A DNA stretch of 64,000 bases from Terriglobia bacterium. Its GTDB lineage: Bacteria; Acidobacteriota; Terriglobia; Acidiferrales; UBA7541. The stretch spans positions 1 through 64,000 of the forward strand of contig JAIMAG010000014.1 in NCBI GenBank assembly GCA_023512135.1. The letters run 5' to 3'. Shown piece after piece: positions 43,604 through 52,558 of this stretch. Below the pieces are notes generated by a model. That model had not been told where the DNA came from, did no database searches, and saw only the letters and a list, made by a program, of their open reading frames with translations. The position numbers and the translations under genes were made by a program. Within the stretch, counting starts at the first letter, position 1, and every line of letters begins with the position of its first letter.

Positions 43604-45283
43604 ATGTCCCCGGATGCCGTCACAGCGGCCCGACACCGGCTCGCGTCGTTGGCCATTTGGGTGGGGCTTCCGGCGCTGGCCGTTGCCTTTCGCCTGCTGC
43701 TGGCGGCCGTGCTGCCCCGCGTGCTTCATTCCGACGAGCCGATCTATCTGTTGTTGGGCGTCAACGTGCTTTCGGGGCGCGGGTATACGACCTGGCTGAT
43801 ACCGGATCTTCATTTTCCTCCATTCTTTCCGCTCGTGGCGGGTCTTTTCTATCGTTTGACTGGCAGCTTGGAGTGGGCCGGCAATCTAGCCTACGCGTTG
43901 TTCGGCGGACTGCTCGTCGTGCCCCTGTTCTTGCTCGCCCGGCGCGTCTACGGCACCACAACGGCCTGGATAACGGCGGTGTTTGTGATCCTGTTCCCGG
44001 CGTTGAACATCAGTGTCCTCTACTGGGGCAGCATGACCGAGCCGCTCTTTTTGTTTCTGCTCTATGCCGCCGCCGCGGTGCTTCTGGCGGGGTTGGAGGA
44101 GCAGCGAGGCCGCTGGCTGGCAGTTGCCGGAGGCCTGCTCGGCCTGGCGTATCTGACGCGGCCGGAAGGTCTCGGCTATTTTGTGGTGGGCTGCCTGCTC
44201 GTGCTGCTCTGGCCAGCGAAGGGATGGGCATTCGGCTTGCGCCTGCGCCGGCTGGCGGGTTTCGCCGCCATCTTCCTGCTCCTTGCGGCGCCCTATCTGT
44301 TCTACCTGAAAGGGCAGACCGGGAGATGGATTTTCAGCGGGAAGGGATCGCTTTCCTGGGAGCTGGGCGGGGAACTCGGGCAAACCGGCAAAGGTTACGA
44401 CTGGCTGATCGCTCGCCTGGATTCCGCACAGCAGGAAGTCTATTGGTTCTCGCAGGAGCGCTTTCTGCACGCCGGCGGGATCACTCAGGCGTTGCTGAAC
44501 GACCCGAAGCAGGTTCTGAAACGGCTGCTGCGCAACGTCAGCGACCTGCCGTTCATGCTGTTCGAATGGCATGTCTTCTGGTTTGGTCTGTTGCCGTTGG
44601 TCGGTCTGGGACTGTTCGGGGAAGCCTGGGACCGCGCCCGGCTGCGGCGCGAGTGTTTTCTGTTTGCCTGGCTGCTTCCGCTGGCCGGACTGCTGCTGTT
44701 TCGTCTGGTGCTGCGCTTCTATGCTCCGGTGTTTCCTTTGTTGTTGCTCTGGGCTGCACACGGCGCAGTGGTGCTCGGCACCCGCTGGCAGCAGACCGCG
44801 GTCCTTTGCGGCGCGAACGTCGCTCGGCGAGCTTGGCCCGCCAACCTGCTGCGTTACCTACCGGCAGCATCGGTGGTTTTCTATTTTCTGCTCATCTCGC
44901 TGAGCCTGGTGGCGAACCATCGCCATGAGCTTTTCCTGGGCTACAAAAAAGCGGCGGCGTGGCTGGAACAGCATTCGCCGCCGACGGCGCGCGTCATGAC
45001 CCGTGAGACGGCGGTTGGTCTCTATGCAGCACGCGTGCGGGTCCCTTTTCCCAACGCCACTTGGGAGCAGGTGCGCGACTACGCCCGCCGACACCAGGCC
45101 GACTACCTGGTCGCCACCGAATTCGAGCTCACCCAGCTCCGACCCCAACTGCAACGGCTGGCGCGCCAAGAAACGCGGCCGCCGGAGCTCCAACTGCTCT
45201 ACCAGTTTCCAGAGCCCAGCGGGCAGGTTTTCATCTTCCGCTTCGATTGGAGTCGGTCGGAGCGCAGCCCGGAGACTCCCTGA
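43604..45283 (+). CDS. GT39-type membrane glycosyltransferase (ArnT/PMT-like)
   Basis: Polytopic transferase of 559 residues using a lipid-linked sugar donor on the outer face of the membrane. The first periplasmic loop holds HSDEPIYL, with the catalytic Asp44 and Glu45 of the GT-C fold. About ten hydrophobic helices follow, with YLTRPEGLGYF in a loop, and a soluble ~110-residue C-terminus. ATG 43604 has GAGGAC upstream; ATG 43565, 13 codons earlier, has no site. Nearest relatives include ArnT and archaeal/bacterial PMT-like proteins. It follows the UDP-sugar dehydrogenase by ~115 bases. Confidence 0.82.
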   Translation: MSPDAVTAARHRLASLAIWVGLPALAVAFRLLLAAVLPRVLHSDEPIYLLLGVNVLSGRGYTTWLIPDLHFPPFFPLVAGLFYRLTGSLEWAGNLAYALFGGLLVVPLFLLARRVYGTTTAWITAVFVILFPALNISVLYWGSMTEPLFLFLLYAAAAVLLAGLEEQRGRWLAVAGGLLGLAYLTRPEGLGYFVVGCLLVLLWPAKGWAFGLRLRRLAGFAAIFLLLAAPYLFYLKGQTGRWIFSGKGSLSWELGGELGQTGKGYDWLIARLDSAQQEVYWFSQERFLHAGGITQALLNDPKQVLKRLLRNVSDLPFMLFEWHVFWFGLLPLVGLGLFGEAWDRARLRRECFLFAWLLPLAGLLLFRLVLRFYAPVFPLLLLWAAHGAVVLGTRWQQTAVLCGANVARRAWPANLLRYLPAASVVFYFLLISLSLVANHRHELFLGYKKAAAWLEQHSPPTARVMTRETAVGLYAARVRVPFPNATWEQVRDYARRHQADYLVATEFELTQLRPQLQRLARQETRPPELQLLYQFPEPSGQVFIFRFDWSRSERSPETP

Positions 45284-45358
45284 CCGCAGTGCGGCGGGTG
45301 GTTCCCGCCTTTCGCTTCCCTGTGATATAAGCGTGCGAGTTCACAATGAGGTGTCGGA

Positions 45359-46360
45359 ATGCGTCGAAGCAATGTTTTTCTGCGGTGGTTGTGCCTGCTC
45401 ACCGGGGCGGCGCTGCTGGCCCCGGGACTTTCTACCGGACAGCGTCCGGTGAAGCGGTACGAGCCGCCTGCTGGGTCGGGCGTGCCCACCTTTGCTGTCC
45501 GCGAGCCGGTGCTGCGCCTGCAGCCGGGCGACGTGGTGGAAACCCGAACGCTCTCCGGTGGCTACTATGAAGTTCCCGGTGGCGAATGGCCCGGTGAAGT
45601 CGGTCCGTTCTACATCGAAGGCGCCACGCCGAACGACACGCTGGTCGTGAAAATCCTCCGCCTGCGTCCGAACCGCGATACGGCGGTCTCGACCCACACG
45701 CCGGGCTTCATCAGTGCTGTTGCGGGCGACCGGTACACCCGCGTGCTGAACGACCCGATTCCTGCCCGGCGCTACGTCTGGCGTTTGGATCGGCAGCGAA
45801 ATCTGGGGATTCTCGATCTACCCGCCAGTGCGCGTCGCCTCGAAGTGCCGCTGCGGCCGATGCTCGGCCGCGTAGCGGTGGCGCCCGAAGGCGCCGAAGC
45901 CTTTGGCGGACTGTGGCCCGGCAACTTCGGCGGCAACATGGATGCAGCGGACGTCACCGAAGGCGTGACCGTCTATCTGCCGATTTTTCACGACGGCGCA
46001 CTGTTCTATTTTGGAGATTTCCACGCACTGCAGGGCGACGCCGAAATCTGTGGTTCGGGCCTGGAAAGCACCGCCGAGGTCACCTTCCAGTTCGACCTCA
46101 TCAAGGGCAAGCGCATTGCCTGGCCCCGACTGGAAAATGAGACGCACATCATGGTCGTGGGCAGTGCCCGGCCGCTGGATAACGCGCTGCGCATCGCCGC
46201 CGTGGAGATGATTGAATGGCTGGTGGCCGACTACGGCTTCGATAAGTGGGATGCCTACCAGACCGTGTCGCAGCTCACCGAAATGCGCATCGCGAACATG
46301 GTGGACCCGCTCTACAGCGTGGTGGTGCGCATGCCGAAGCAGCATCTGCAAAAGCCGTAA
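45359..46360 (+). CDS. Exported acetamidase/formamidase-family protein
   Basis: FmdA/AmdA-family beta-sandwich amidohydrolase, 333 residues, which normally hydrolyses formamide or acetamide. Family parts include VPTFAVREPVLRLQPGDVVE, GPFYIEGATPNDTLVV, GGNMDAADVTEGVTVYLPIFHDGALFYFGDFHALQGDAEI. The last of these matches the metal-binding core with Asp and His. Unlike cytosolic relatives the protein begins with a signal sequence (FLRWLCLLTGAALLAPGL), so it probably acts outside. ATG 45359 has GAGGTG upstream. Stands alone between GT39 and the small membrane gene. Confidence 0.88.
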   Translation: MRRSNVFLRWLCLLTGAALLAPGLSTGQRPVKRYEPPAGSGVPTFAVREPVLRLQPGDVVETRTLSGGYYEVPGGEWPGEVGPFYIEGATPNDTLVVKILRLRPNRDTAVSTHTPGFISAVAGDRYTRVLNDPIPARRYVWRLDRQRNLGILDLPASARRLEVPLRPMLGRVAVAPEGAEAFGGLWPGNFGGNMDAADVTEGVTVYLPIFHDGALFYFGDFHALQGDAEICGSGLESTAEVTFQFDLIKGKRIAWPRLENETHIMVVGSARPLDNALRIAAVEMIEWLVADYGFDKWDAYQTVSQLTEMRIANMVDPLYSVVVRMPKQHLQKP

Positions 46361-46513
46361 CAGTCCAGTCAGAGCCCGCGTTGTGGTTCTGCAAATGGGG
46401 GAGCGCGGTGTGCTCGGGCATGCACTCCCGCGGCAGGACGGCGGCTCCGAACTCGTCGGGCGCGGCTGTGGTTCGGCTGCACGGAGCGCCCCGCGACGCG
46501 GGACCGTCCGTCA

Positions 46514-46678
46514 TCAACCTGCGCCCGTGGCCGCCTGAAACCCCAGCAGTGCGGCCAGGAAAAGAAACAGGCCCGTCAGGGCGTTGAACCCTGACGAAGA
46601 ATACTCGTACCCGGCCAGCACCAATGCCAGCAGCGCCAGCCCGGCGCGCAGCACGCGGTTGACATTGCGTCGGGTCAC
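46514..46678 (-). CDS. Micro-protein with two membrane helices (DUF2892-like)
   Basis: A 54-codon frame on the minus strand starting with GTG 46678, giving two hydrophobic helices (about residues 10-23 and 31-48) behind a basic N-terminus (TRRNVNRVLRAG) and a short GYEYSSSG turn. The pattern RxxRxxLAxxLLxLG...GLFLFLAALLGF is like DUF2892/YgaP-type small membrane proteins. It starts 28 bases after the M24 peptidase stop on the same strand and shares its direction, and a GGAGGG site lies 15 bases upstream, rather far. It is too short to be caught by most gene finders. Confidence 0.5.
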   Translation of the reverse strand: MTRRNVNRVLRAGLALLALVLAGYEYSSSGFNALTGLFLFLAALLGFQAATGAG

Positions 46679-46705
46679 AGCTTCGATTCTAACCCTCCGG
46701 GGAAT

Positions 46706-48106
46706 TCAGCGCACCAGGTGATATTTCGTCTGCCGCTGGAGCACCCATTCGATTTTTTCTCCCACCAGCGCAGCGTCTTCTTCCTGGCCGACCCAGAGCT
46801 CCTGTCCGCCCCATTCCGGTACGGGAGTGCGTGCCGCGAGTTCGATGGAGAACCACGTATCGGGCAGGACCAGCACGTCGCCTTTTCCGGGAATCGGCAT
46901 CTGGCGGTCCCACAGGCCGATCAGCGGCCCGGCGCCGTGCCCGTGGTCGCCGATCGGATGCGTGTACACGGAACCGTTGATGCCTGCCGCCCGCATCGCC
47001 GCTAGCGTATCGAGCAGGATTTCGTTGCCCGAGCGGCCCGGCCGAATGCGCGCCATCAACAGGTCCTGCAGGCGGTTGGCATTGGTCAGCGCCTGGCGAA
47101 TGCCGGCGGGCGGTTCGCTTTCCCCCGGCCGGAGCACGTAGCCCATGTGCTGCGTGTCGGTCGCCAGGCCCATGAACACCAGTCCGTAGTCCACATGCAA
47201 CACATCGCCACGTTCGATGACCACGTCCGCGGTTTGCGCGATGGGAGAATCCGGCGCCATCCCCTGCCGCTGCACGCGCACGGTCGGATGAAACCAGGTG
47301 CCGAAGCCCAGATCGTGCGTCTGCTGGCGCAGCCACCAGACCACATCCGTGTTCGTTGTTCGGCCCGGGGTGATCACCTCGCTGGAAAAGGCCCGCTGGA
47401 GCAGGCTGTGCACGACGGCCATCATCTGCCGGTAGATCGGCAACATCTCCGGCACGCGGATGGAGATGTAGTCGAGTGGCAATCCTTCTGCCCGCACCAG
47501 CCGGGCGGTCCACTTCGGCCCGAGCACATCTTCCAGTTGCTCGCGTTCCCCGGCCGAAAGGCCATCGCTGAAGGCGTGCGTGTGCGAGATGTTGACGGCG
47601 ATTGTCTTCGGATTGCGTTCTTCGATCAACTTGCGCAGCAGCGCCCACTGCCCCTGGCCCCAGAGTTCGCGACCTTCGACCTCGGGATCGCGATAGACCT
47701 GATAGAGCCCGCCCTGCGAGCTGCCGCCCAGCGCCAGCCGTTCCACGCCCTGCTCGGGGCCGCGGTCGTAGAAGACGTAGATCGTGCGCCGCCGCGCAGC
47801 GAAGGTCGTCGGCGATACCAGCGAGAAGAACACCGGGTCCTCGTTGTACTCCCGGCAGATGACCAGCCACATCTCCACGCCGTACCGCCGCATCAGTTTG
47901 GGCAGCACCTGTTCGAGCCGTGTCCGCAGCCAGTTCTGCTGGATCTGAGCCTGCTCGCGGAGTTTGGGCAGGCGGGCGACCAGCGCTTCGGTCAGCTCGG
48001 CTGCCGCACGTTCTCCGGGGGCGCTCGCCCCCTGCGCAAAAAGCACTGCGACCGCGACGAGCCCGGCCAAGCACATCGAATTTCTGCTTCTCCTGCTGCG
48101 CAACAT
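46706..48106 (-). CDS. Exported M24 metallopeptidase (Xaa-Pro aminopeptidase-like)
   Basis: M24 pita-bread metallopeptidase, 466 residues, with a signal peptide (CLAGLVAVAVLFAQGASA). The N-terminal domain (about 35-230) includes WLVICREYNEDPVFFSLV. Metal ligands fit VDYG and DTQ (two Asp), GDHGHGAGP (His), SIEL and QEED (two Glu), although their surroundings are less standard than in PepP. Function is probably extracellular hydrolysis of X-Pro peptides or related bonds. ATG 48106 follows GGGGAGG, excluding the 32 codons in frame above. It diverges from mtaB, the promoters lying between. Confidence 0.85.
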   Translation of the reverse strand: MLRSRRSRNSMCLAGLVAVAVLFAQGASAPGERAAAELTEALVARLPKLREQAQIQQNWLRTRLEQVLPKLMRRYGVEMWLVICREYNEDPVFFSLVSPTTFAARRRTIYVFYDRGPEQGVERLALGGSSQGGLYQVYRDPEVEGRELWGQGQWALLRKLIEERNPKTIAVNISHTHAFSDGLSAGEREQLEDVLGPKWTARLVRAEGLPLDYISIRVPEMLPIYRQMMAVVHSLLQRAFSSEVITPGRTTNTDVVWWLRQQTHDLGFGTWFHPTVRVQRQGMAPDSPIAQTADVVIERGDVLHVDYGLVFMGLATDTQHMGYVLRPGESEPPAGIRQALTNANRLQDLLMARIRPGRSGNEILLDTLAAMRAAGINGSVYTHPIGDHGHGAGPLIGLWDRQMPIPGKGDVLVLPDTWFSIELAARTPVPEWGGQELWVGQEEDAALVGEKIEWVLQRQTKYHLVR

Positions 48107-48248
48107 TTCACTGCCTCCCCTTGAGTTCGGTTCGCGCCGGCACCGGTGTTGGGCGCCTGTTTCGGGCGGGTTATCTCTGCCGTGTTTTTCGGCTCGGGTC
48201 AACAGGTTTCTCTGCCGAGTCGCGCGCTGCAGGTCAGCACCGCCGGGT

Positions 48249-48257
48249 TGCTATAAT
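48249..48257 (+). promoter_or_regulatory. Extended -10 promoter of mtaB
   Basis: TG-C-TATAAT at 48249-48257 is a perfect extended -10. It lies 20 bases before ATG 48277 and overlaps an in-frame ATG at 48256, which therefore cannot be the start if this promoter is used. No good -35 is visible, as is common for extended -10 promoters. Confidence 0.6.
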
Positions 48258-48276
48258 GGTCTGCGTTCGAGCGGAC

Positions 48277-49707
48277 ATGGCCGGGCGTTTCTATATCGAA
48301 AATTTTGGCTGTCGCGCCACACAGGCCGATACCGCGGCCGTCGAGCGCCAGTTGCGCGCGCAGGGACTGGAGGCGGTTCCCGCACCGGAGCTGGCCGATG
48401 TGGTCGTCGTCAACACGTGTACCGTGACTGCAGCGGCCGACGCGCAGGCGCGGCAGGCCATTCGGAGAATTCACCGGGGAAATCCTCGGGCACAGATTCT
48501 CGTCACCGGTTGCTATGCGCAGCGCGCCCCGGAGGAGCTAGCTGCCCTGGAAGGCGTCGGCTGGGTGGTGGGCAATTCACATCTGGCTGAGATTGGCGCG
48601 CTGCTGGCCAGCCCCCCTCCCGGGCCCGACCCGTCGGATTTTTTCCCCGTAGCACGCCTGAGCACTGGCGTACTGCCCGGGGCCGCCGCTTCCGCCCGGA
48701 TTCTGACCGGCGACATCTTCGCCCAGACGACGGTGTCGGTGGCTCCGGCATATGACGGGGAAGGCGATCGCACCCGCCCGGTGCTGAAAATTCAGGATGG
48801 ATGCAACAACCGCTGCGCCTTCTGCGTGATTCCCTTCGTGCGCGGACGCAGCCGCAGCCTGCCGCCCGAGCAGGTGCTCGCCGAAATTCGCCGGCTGGTC
48901 GCCGCCGGCTACAAAGAAGTGGTTCTGAGTGGCATCCATCTGGGCAGCTATGGCCGCGACCTGTCTCCGCGCATTGAGCTGACGGAACTGATTCGTCGCA
49001 TCCTGGAGGAAACCGGGCTGCCCCAACTGCGCCTGAGCTCGATCGAGCCGATGGATGTCACGCAGGATTTCGTCGAGCTGGTGGCTACGAGCGGCCGCAT
49101 TGCCCGGCACTTCCACATCCCGTTGCAGTCCGGCTCCGATCGCATCCTGGCTGCGATGCATCGCTGGTACCGGGCCGCGCACTATGCGCGCCGCATCGAG
49201 CTGATCCGGAAACGCGTGCCTGAAGCCGGCATCGGCGCCGATCTGATTGCGGGCTTTCCCGGAGAAACCGAAGCCGACCACGCCGCAACGCTGCGACTGG
49301 TCGAGCAGCTTCCCTTTACCTATTTGCACGTTTTTCCGTTTTCCGAGCGGCCGGGAACGGCTGCCGCCGCGATGCCGGATCGGGTTCCACCGGCCACCGT
49401 CAGGCGGCGCAGCCGCGAACTCCGTCAGCTCGCAGACGAAAAAGCTGCACGCTTCCGTGCCGCGCAGATCGGCCGCTGCCTGCGCGTGCTGACACTGCAG
49501 CACACGGGTCTGACCGATGGAACGAGCTGGACCGAAGCGCTCACCGATAACTACCTCCGCGTTCGATTGACGGGCAGCTATCCGGCCAACGAATTTGTTC
49601 ACGTGTGGGTCACTGGTGCGGACGAGGCGATGCTGCTGGCACGGCGGGCTGACCTGCAACCCGTCGCCCCTGCCGGGGCGTCCTGCGCCGCCCCGCCGTG
49701 CAGCTGA
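48277..49707 (+). CDS. mtaB: tRNA t6A37 methylthiotransferase (MtaB type)
   Basis: Radical-SAM enzyme that adds a methylthio group at C2 of t6A37 in tRNA, a cytoplasmic enzyme with two 4Fe-4S clusters. The N-terminal cluster ligands are Cys12, Cys48 and Cys79 (FYIENFGC, VVNTCTV, VTGCYAQ), the radical-SAM cysteines Cys176, Cys180, Cys183 (CNNRCAFC), and a C-terminal TRAM-like region follows. 476 residues. The MtaB subgroup is suggested by the FGCRATQAD N-terminus. ATG 48277 is preferred to ATG 48256 because the latter overlaps a TATAAT. It begins a plus-strand run followed by convergent acpS. Confidence 0.92.
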   Translation: MAGRFYIENFGCRATQADTAAVERQLRAQGLEAVPAPELADVVVVNTCTVTAAADAQARQAIRRIHRGNPRAQILVTGCYAQRAPEELAALEGVGWVVGNSHLAEIGALLASPPPGPDPSDFFPVARLSTGVLPGAAASARILTGDIFAQTTVSVAPAYDGEGDRTRPVLKIQDGCNNRCAFCVIPFVRGRSRSLPPEQVLAEIRRLVAAGYKEVVLSGIHLGSYGRDLSPRIELTELIRRILEETGLPQLRLSSIEPMDVTQDFVELVATSGRIARHFHIPLQSGSDRILAAMHRWYRAAHYARRIELIRKRVPEAGIGADLIAGFPGETEADHAATLRLVEQLPFTYLHVFPFSERPGTAAAAMPDRVPPATVRRRSRELRQLADEKAARFRAAQIGRCLRVLTLQHTGLTDGTSWTEALTDNYLRVRLTGSYPANEFVHVWVTGADEAMLLARRADLQPVAPAGASCAAPPCS

Positions 49708-49722
49708 AGCCCACGCTTCGGT

Positions 49723-50100
49723 TCATCCTTCGAAGATGACCTGAGCCAGAGCGGTATCGTGGTTGTGAGTGATGGAAACAGTGATGTGTCGCACGCCCAT
49801 CTGTTCGGCAATCTGCCGTGCGACGCCGGAAAGTTGCAGCACCGGCCGGCCGCTGCTCTCGCGTACGACCTCGATGTCCACGAACCGCACGCCGCGTCGC
49901 CAACCTGTGCCCAGTGCCTTCATCGCCGCTTCCTTGGCGGCGAACCGGCCGGCGTAGCGTTCGAACCTGGCACGATGGCTTTCGCAGTAGGCGATTTCGC
50001 GCGGAGTGAAAATTCGCCTCAGGAAAGGCGTCCCGTGGCGCTCGATGGCGCCGGCGATGCGGCGCACCTCCACGATGTCCACACCCAGCCCGACAATCAC
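49723..50100 (-). CDS. acpS: Holo-[acyl-carrier-protein] synthase
   Basis: Transfers 4'-phosphopantetheine from CoA to apo-acyl carrier protein. 125 residues, full AcpS length. The metal-binding Asp8 (GVDIVEV) and Glu57 (FAAKEAAMKALG) are in place, with WRDIEV-like and the terminal HDTALAQVIFE motif. ATG 50100 is the natural start. It is convergent with mtaB, 15 bases between the stops, and divergent from the YfiH-type gene downstream. Confidence 0.96.
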   Translation of the reverse strand: MIVGLGVDIVEVRRIAGAIERHGTPFLRRIFTPREIAYCESHRARFERYAGRFAAKEAAMKALGTGWRRGVRFVDIEVVRESSGRPVLQLSGVARQIAEQMGVRHITVSITHNHDTALAQVIFEG

Positions 50101-50277
50101 ACACCCGCCTTTGCGTTGCTGCCCCTCGGCCGCTCCAGCGTGGCTTCCCAGCCGGCGCAGCGCACGGAAAGCAGGGAAACCCCGCGGCTCGATTATATAC
50201 CTTCCGGTAGAATGGAGAGCCGACTCGGCTCAGTCAGGCATGCAGCATCACCGCGCAACCGCGCCGGCAGGATTCCC

Positions 50278-51183
50278 ATGAGGCAGCCCCTGGCTCCGTC
50301 CGGACTCGATCCCGCCTGGCGACTGCAGCAGCGTCGCGGGGTCTACGTGCTGCAGGCCGACCCGCTGACCCGTTTCGACTGGCTGGTGCACGGATTCAGC
50401 ACTACGCCGGGAGGAGTGAGTTTGCTGGCCGGTCGTCAGGTGCTGAACCTGGGCTACACGGAATGGGACAGCCCGCATCGCGTGGCCCAGAATCGCAGGC
50501 GTTTTCTCGCGGCACTGGGTGCTGACGATTGGCCGCTCGTCACCCTGCGGCAGATTCATTCCGACTTGGTGCACACCGTGACCGCAACGCCGCGCACGCC
50601 GGCCCGCGGAGACGCACAGATCAGCCGCACGCCGGGCCTGTTGCTGGCGGTGGGCACGGCCGACTGCGTTCCGATCCTGCTCGTTGATCCCGAGCGCCGC
50701 GCCGTCGCGGCCGTGCATGCCGGCTGGCGCGGAACCTTGCGGCGCGTGGTGGCGAAAACCGTGGGCCGGATGCAGATGGAATTCGGCTCGCAGCCCGCAA
50801 ATCTGTTGGCGGCGCTCGGCCCGGCCATCGGAGCTTGCTGCTATGAAGTCGGGCCCGAGGTCGCTGCAGCGTTTGCGGCACAGTTCTCCTGCGCCGAAGC
50901 CTGGTTTGCCGGACCGTTCGGCGAACTCGCCGCCGGGGAAGACCCCACACCGCTGCCCTGGCTGACGATGGCTCCACCGGGTCACACCCCGCCGCCGAAG
51001 CGCGTGCGGCTCGACTTGATTGCGGCGAATCGCTGGCAGCTCGAGGAAACCGGTGTGCGCCCGGAGAATATTTACTCGAGCGGATTGTGCACGGCGTGCT
51101 GTTCCGAGTGGCTGTTCAGCTATCGTCGGGAGCGGTCCCGTACGGGGCGTCTGCTGGGTGTGGTCGGCATTCAGGCCGGATGA
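50278..51183 (+). CDS. Peptidoglycan editing factor PgeF/YfiH-family (multicopper/laccase-like domain)
   Basis: YfiH/DUF152-family cytoplasmic protein of 301 residues; family members have been described as purine nucleoside phosphorylase/adenosine deaminase-like or peptidoglycan-editing enzymes. The metal-binding Cys and His motifs are present: TADCVPILL, AVHAGWRGT, HSDLVH near residue 95, and LGPAIGACCYEVG. LRQIHSDLV precedes them. ATG 50278 has AGGA upstream. Candidate TAGAAT at about 50209 is the only promoter-like hexamer. The family is real, but which activity applies here is not clear from sequence. Confidence 0.88.
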   Translation: MRQPLAPSGLDPAWRLQQRRGVYVLQADPLTRFDWLVHGFSTTPGGVSLLAGRQVLNLGYTEWDSPHRVAQNRRRFLAALGADDWPLVTLRQIHSDLVHTVTATPRTPARGDAQISRTPGLLLAVGTADCVPILLVDPERRAVAAVHAGWRGTLRRVVAKTVGRMQMEFGSQPANLLAALGPAIGACCYEVGPEVAAAFAAQFSCAEAWFAGPFGELAAGEDPTPLPWLTMAPPGHTPPPKRVRLDLIAANRWQLEETGVRPENIYSSGLCTACCSEWLFSYRRERSRTGRLLGVVGIQAG

Positions 51184-51247
51184 TTTCCCGGACGTGCTGC
51201 CCCGGGACCGGAATCTCGCCACGGGTTTAGCTGCACAAGGAGCGCGT

Positions 51248-52312
51248 TCAGCCGGCCGGAGCGGACACGGCAGGTGAACTCACCTCGAGGGAGGCCAGCT
51301 GACCGCAGGCGGCCATCACATCCTGTCCGCGCGAGTGGCGCACGGTGGCGAACACACCTTTTTCCACCAGAATGCGCTGAAACTGTTCGACGCGTTCCGG
51401 CGCGGGCCGCGCGAACGGCAGTGCACCCGGATTCCAGGGAATCAGGTTCACCTTGCACTTCAACTGGCTGACCAGCTTGGCCAGCCGGCGCGCGTCGGCG
51501 TCCGAATCGTTGTAGCCGCCGAGCAACACGTATTCGAAGGTGAGTCGTTCCCAGGGTCGCAGCGGATAGCGACGGCAGGCGTCGAGCAGCATCTCGATCG
51601 GGTATTTGCGATTGATGGGCATAATGCGGTTGCGCTGTGCGTCGGTGGTGGCGTTCAGCGAAACCGCGAGCTTGGGCCGCACGGGCTCCTGCCCGAGCCG
51701 TTCGATGCCCGGCACGATGCCGCTGGTCGAAAGGGTCACGTGCCGGGGCGAAAGGCCCACGCCGTGCCGGTCGAGCAAGATGCGCAGGGCAGTCAGAACC
51801 GCCTCGTAGTTCAGCAGGGGTTCTCCCTGTCCCATCAGCACGACGTTGGTCTGCGGCTTCAGCTCGGCCCGGTGGAGCTCGAGCACGCGCAGCACCTGCC
51901 CGAGGATTTCTCCGGCCGTCAGGTTGCGCACCAGACCGAGTGTGGCCGTCAGGCAGAACCGGCAGTTCACCGCACAGCCGGCCTGTGTCGAAATGCAGAG
52001 GGTCTGCCGGGAAGCTTCCGGCATGAACACGGTTTCGATGCGCACGGCTGCTGCGTCACGACGCTCGAGCCGGAACAGGTAACGCACGGTGCCATCGGCG
52101 GAGAGGTAGCGGCCCTCCGGTTCCGGCAGCGTGATGCTGGCTTCGCGGGACAACCGCTCGCGCAGTGCCGCGGGCAAATTCGTCATCGCTGCAAAATCAA
52201 ATCGCCGCTCCGCGTACAGCGCGTGATAAAGCTGCTGGCCGCGATAGGCCGGCTCGCCCAGCGCAACCGCCAGCGTACGCAACTGTTCGAGGGTCTGGCC
52301 GAGCAGTTCCAT
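51248..52312 (-). CDS. rlmN: 23S rRNA/tRNA (adenine-C2)-methyltransferase
   Basis: Radical-SAM enzyme methylating A2503 of 23S rRNA and A37 in tRNA. 354 residues. Cys113, Cys117, Cys120 (CAVNCRFC) bind the 4Fe-4S cluster; the catalytic Cys of the methyl transfer is in the C-terminal MAACGQL. Other conserved parts are GMGQGEPLLNY-type (VLMGQGEPLLNY), STSGIVPGIERL, LAVSLNATTDAQRN and FEYVLLGGYND. ATG 52312 has GAGGAGCG upstream. It diverges from the M16 peptidase gene. Confidence 0.96.
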   Translation of the reverse strand: MELLGQTLEQLRTLAVALGEPAYRGQQLYHALYAERRFDFAAMTNLPAALRERLSREASITLPEPEGRYLSADGTVRYLFRLERRDAAAVRIETVFMPEASRQTLCISTQAGCAVNCRFCLTATLGLVRNLTAGEILGQVLRVLELHRAELKPQTNVVLMGQGEPLLNYEAVLTALRILLDRHGVGLSPRHVTLSTSGIVPGIERLGQEPVRPKLAVSLNATTDAQRNRIMPINRKYPIEMLLDACRRYPLRPWERLTFEYVLLGGYNDSDADARRLAKLVSQLKCKVNLIPWNPGALPFARPAPERVEQFQRILVEKGVFATVRHSRGQDVMAACGQLASLEVSSPAVSAPAG

Positions 52313-52558
52313 CGTTGCTGCGCGACGCTCCTCTTCTCATGGTAGCATGCTGCGGCGGCAGGCTTCGACGCGCAAACAGGTTCTCCAGTCGTGGAGGATG
52401 GTTCCACGCCTTCGCCTGTCGTTGGCCCGTTGCGTCCAAACAGATACGAGGCCGGCTGGCCAGCCGGCGCGCGGTGTGCTACAAAAGAGAAAGGCCCTGC
52501 ACAATCCTGTACGCCGCGGAGGCCGGGCCGTGCGCGCGCGGGATTCGAAACCAGACGC

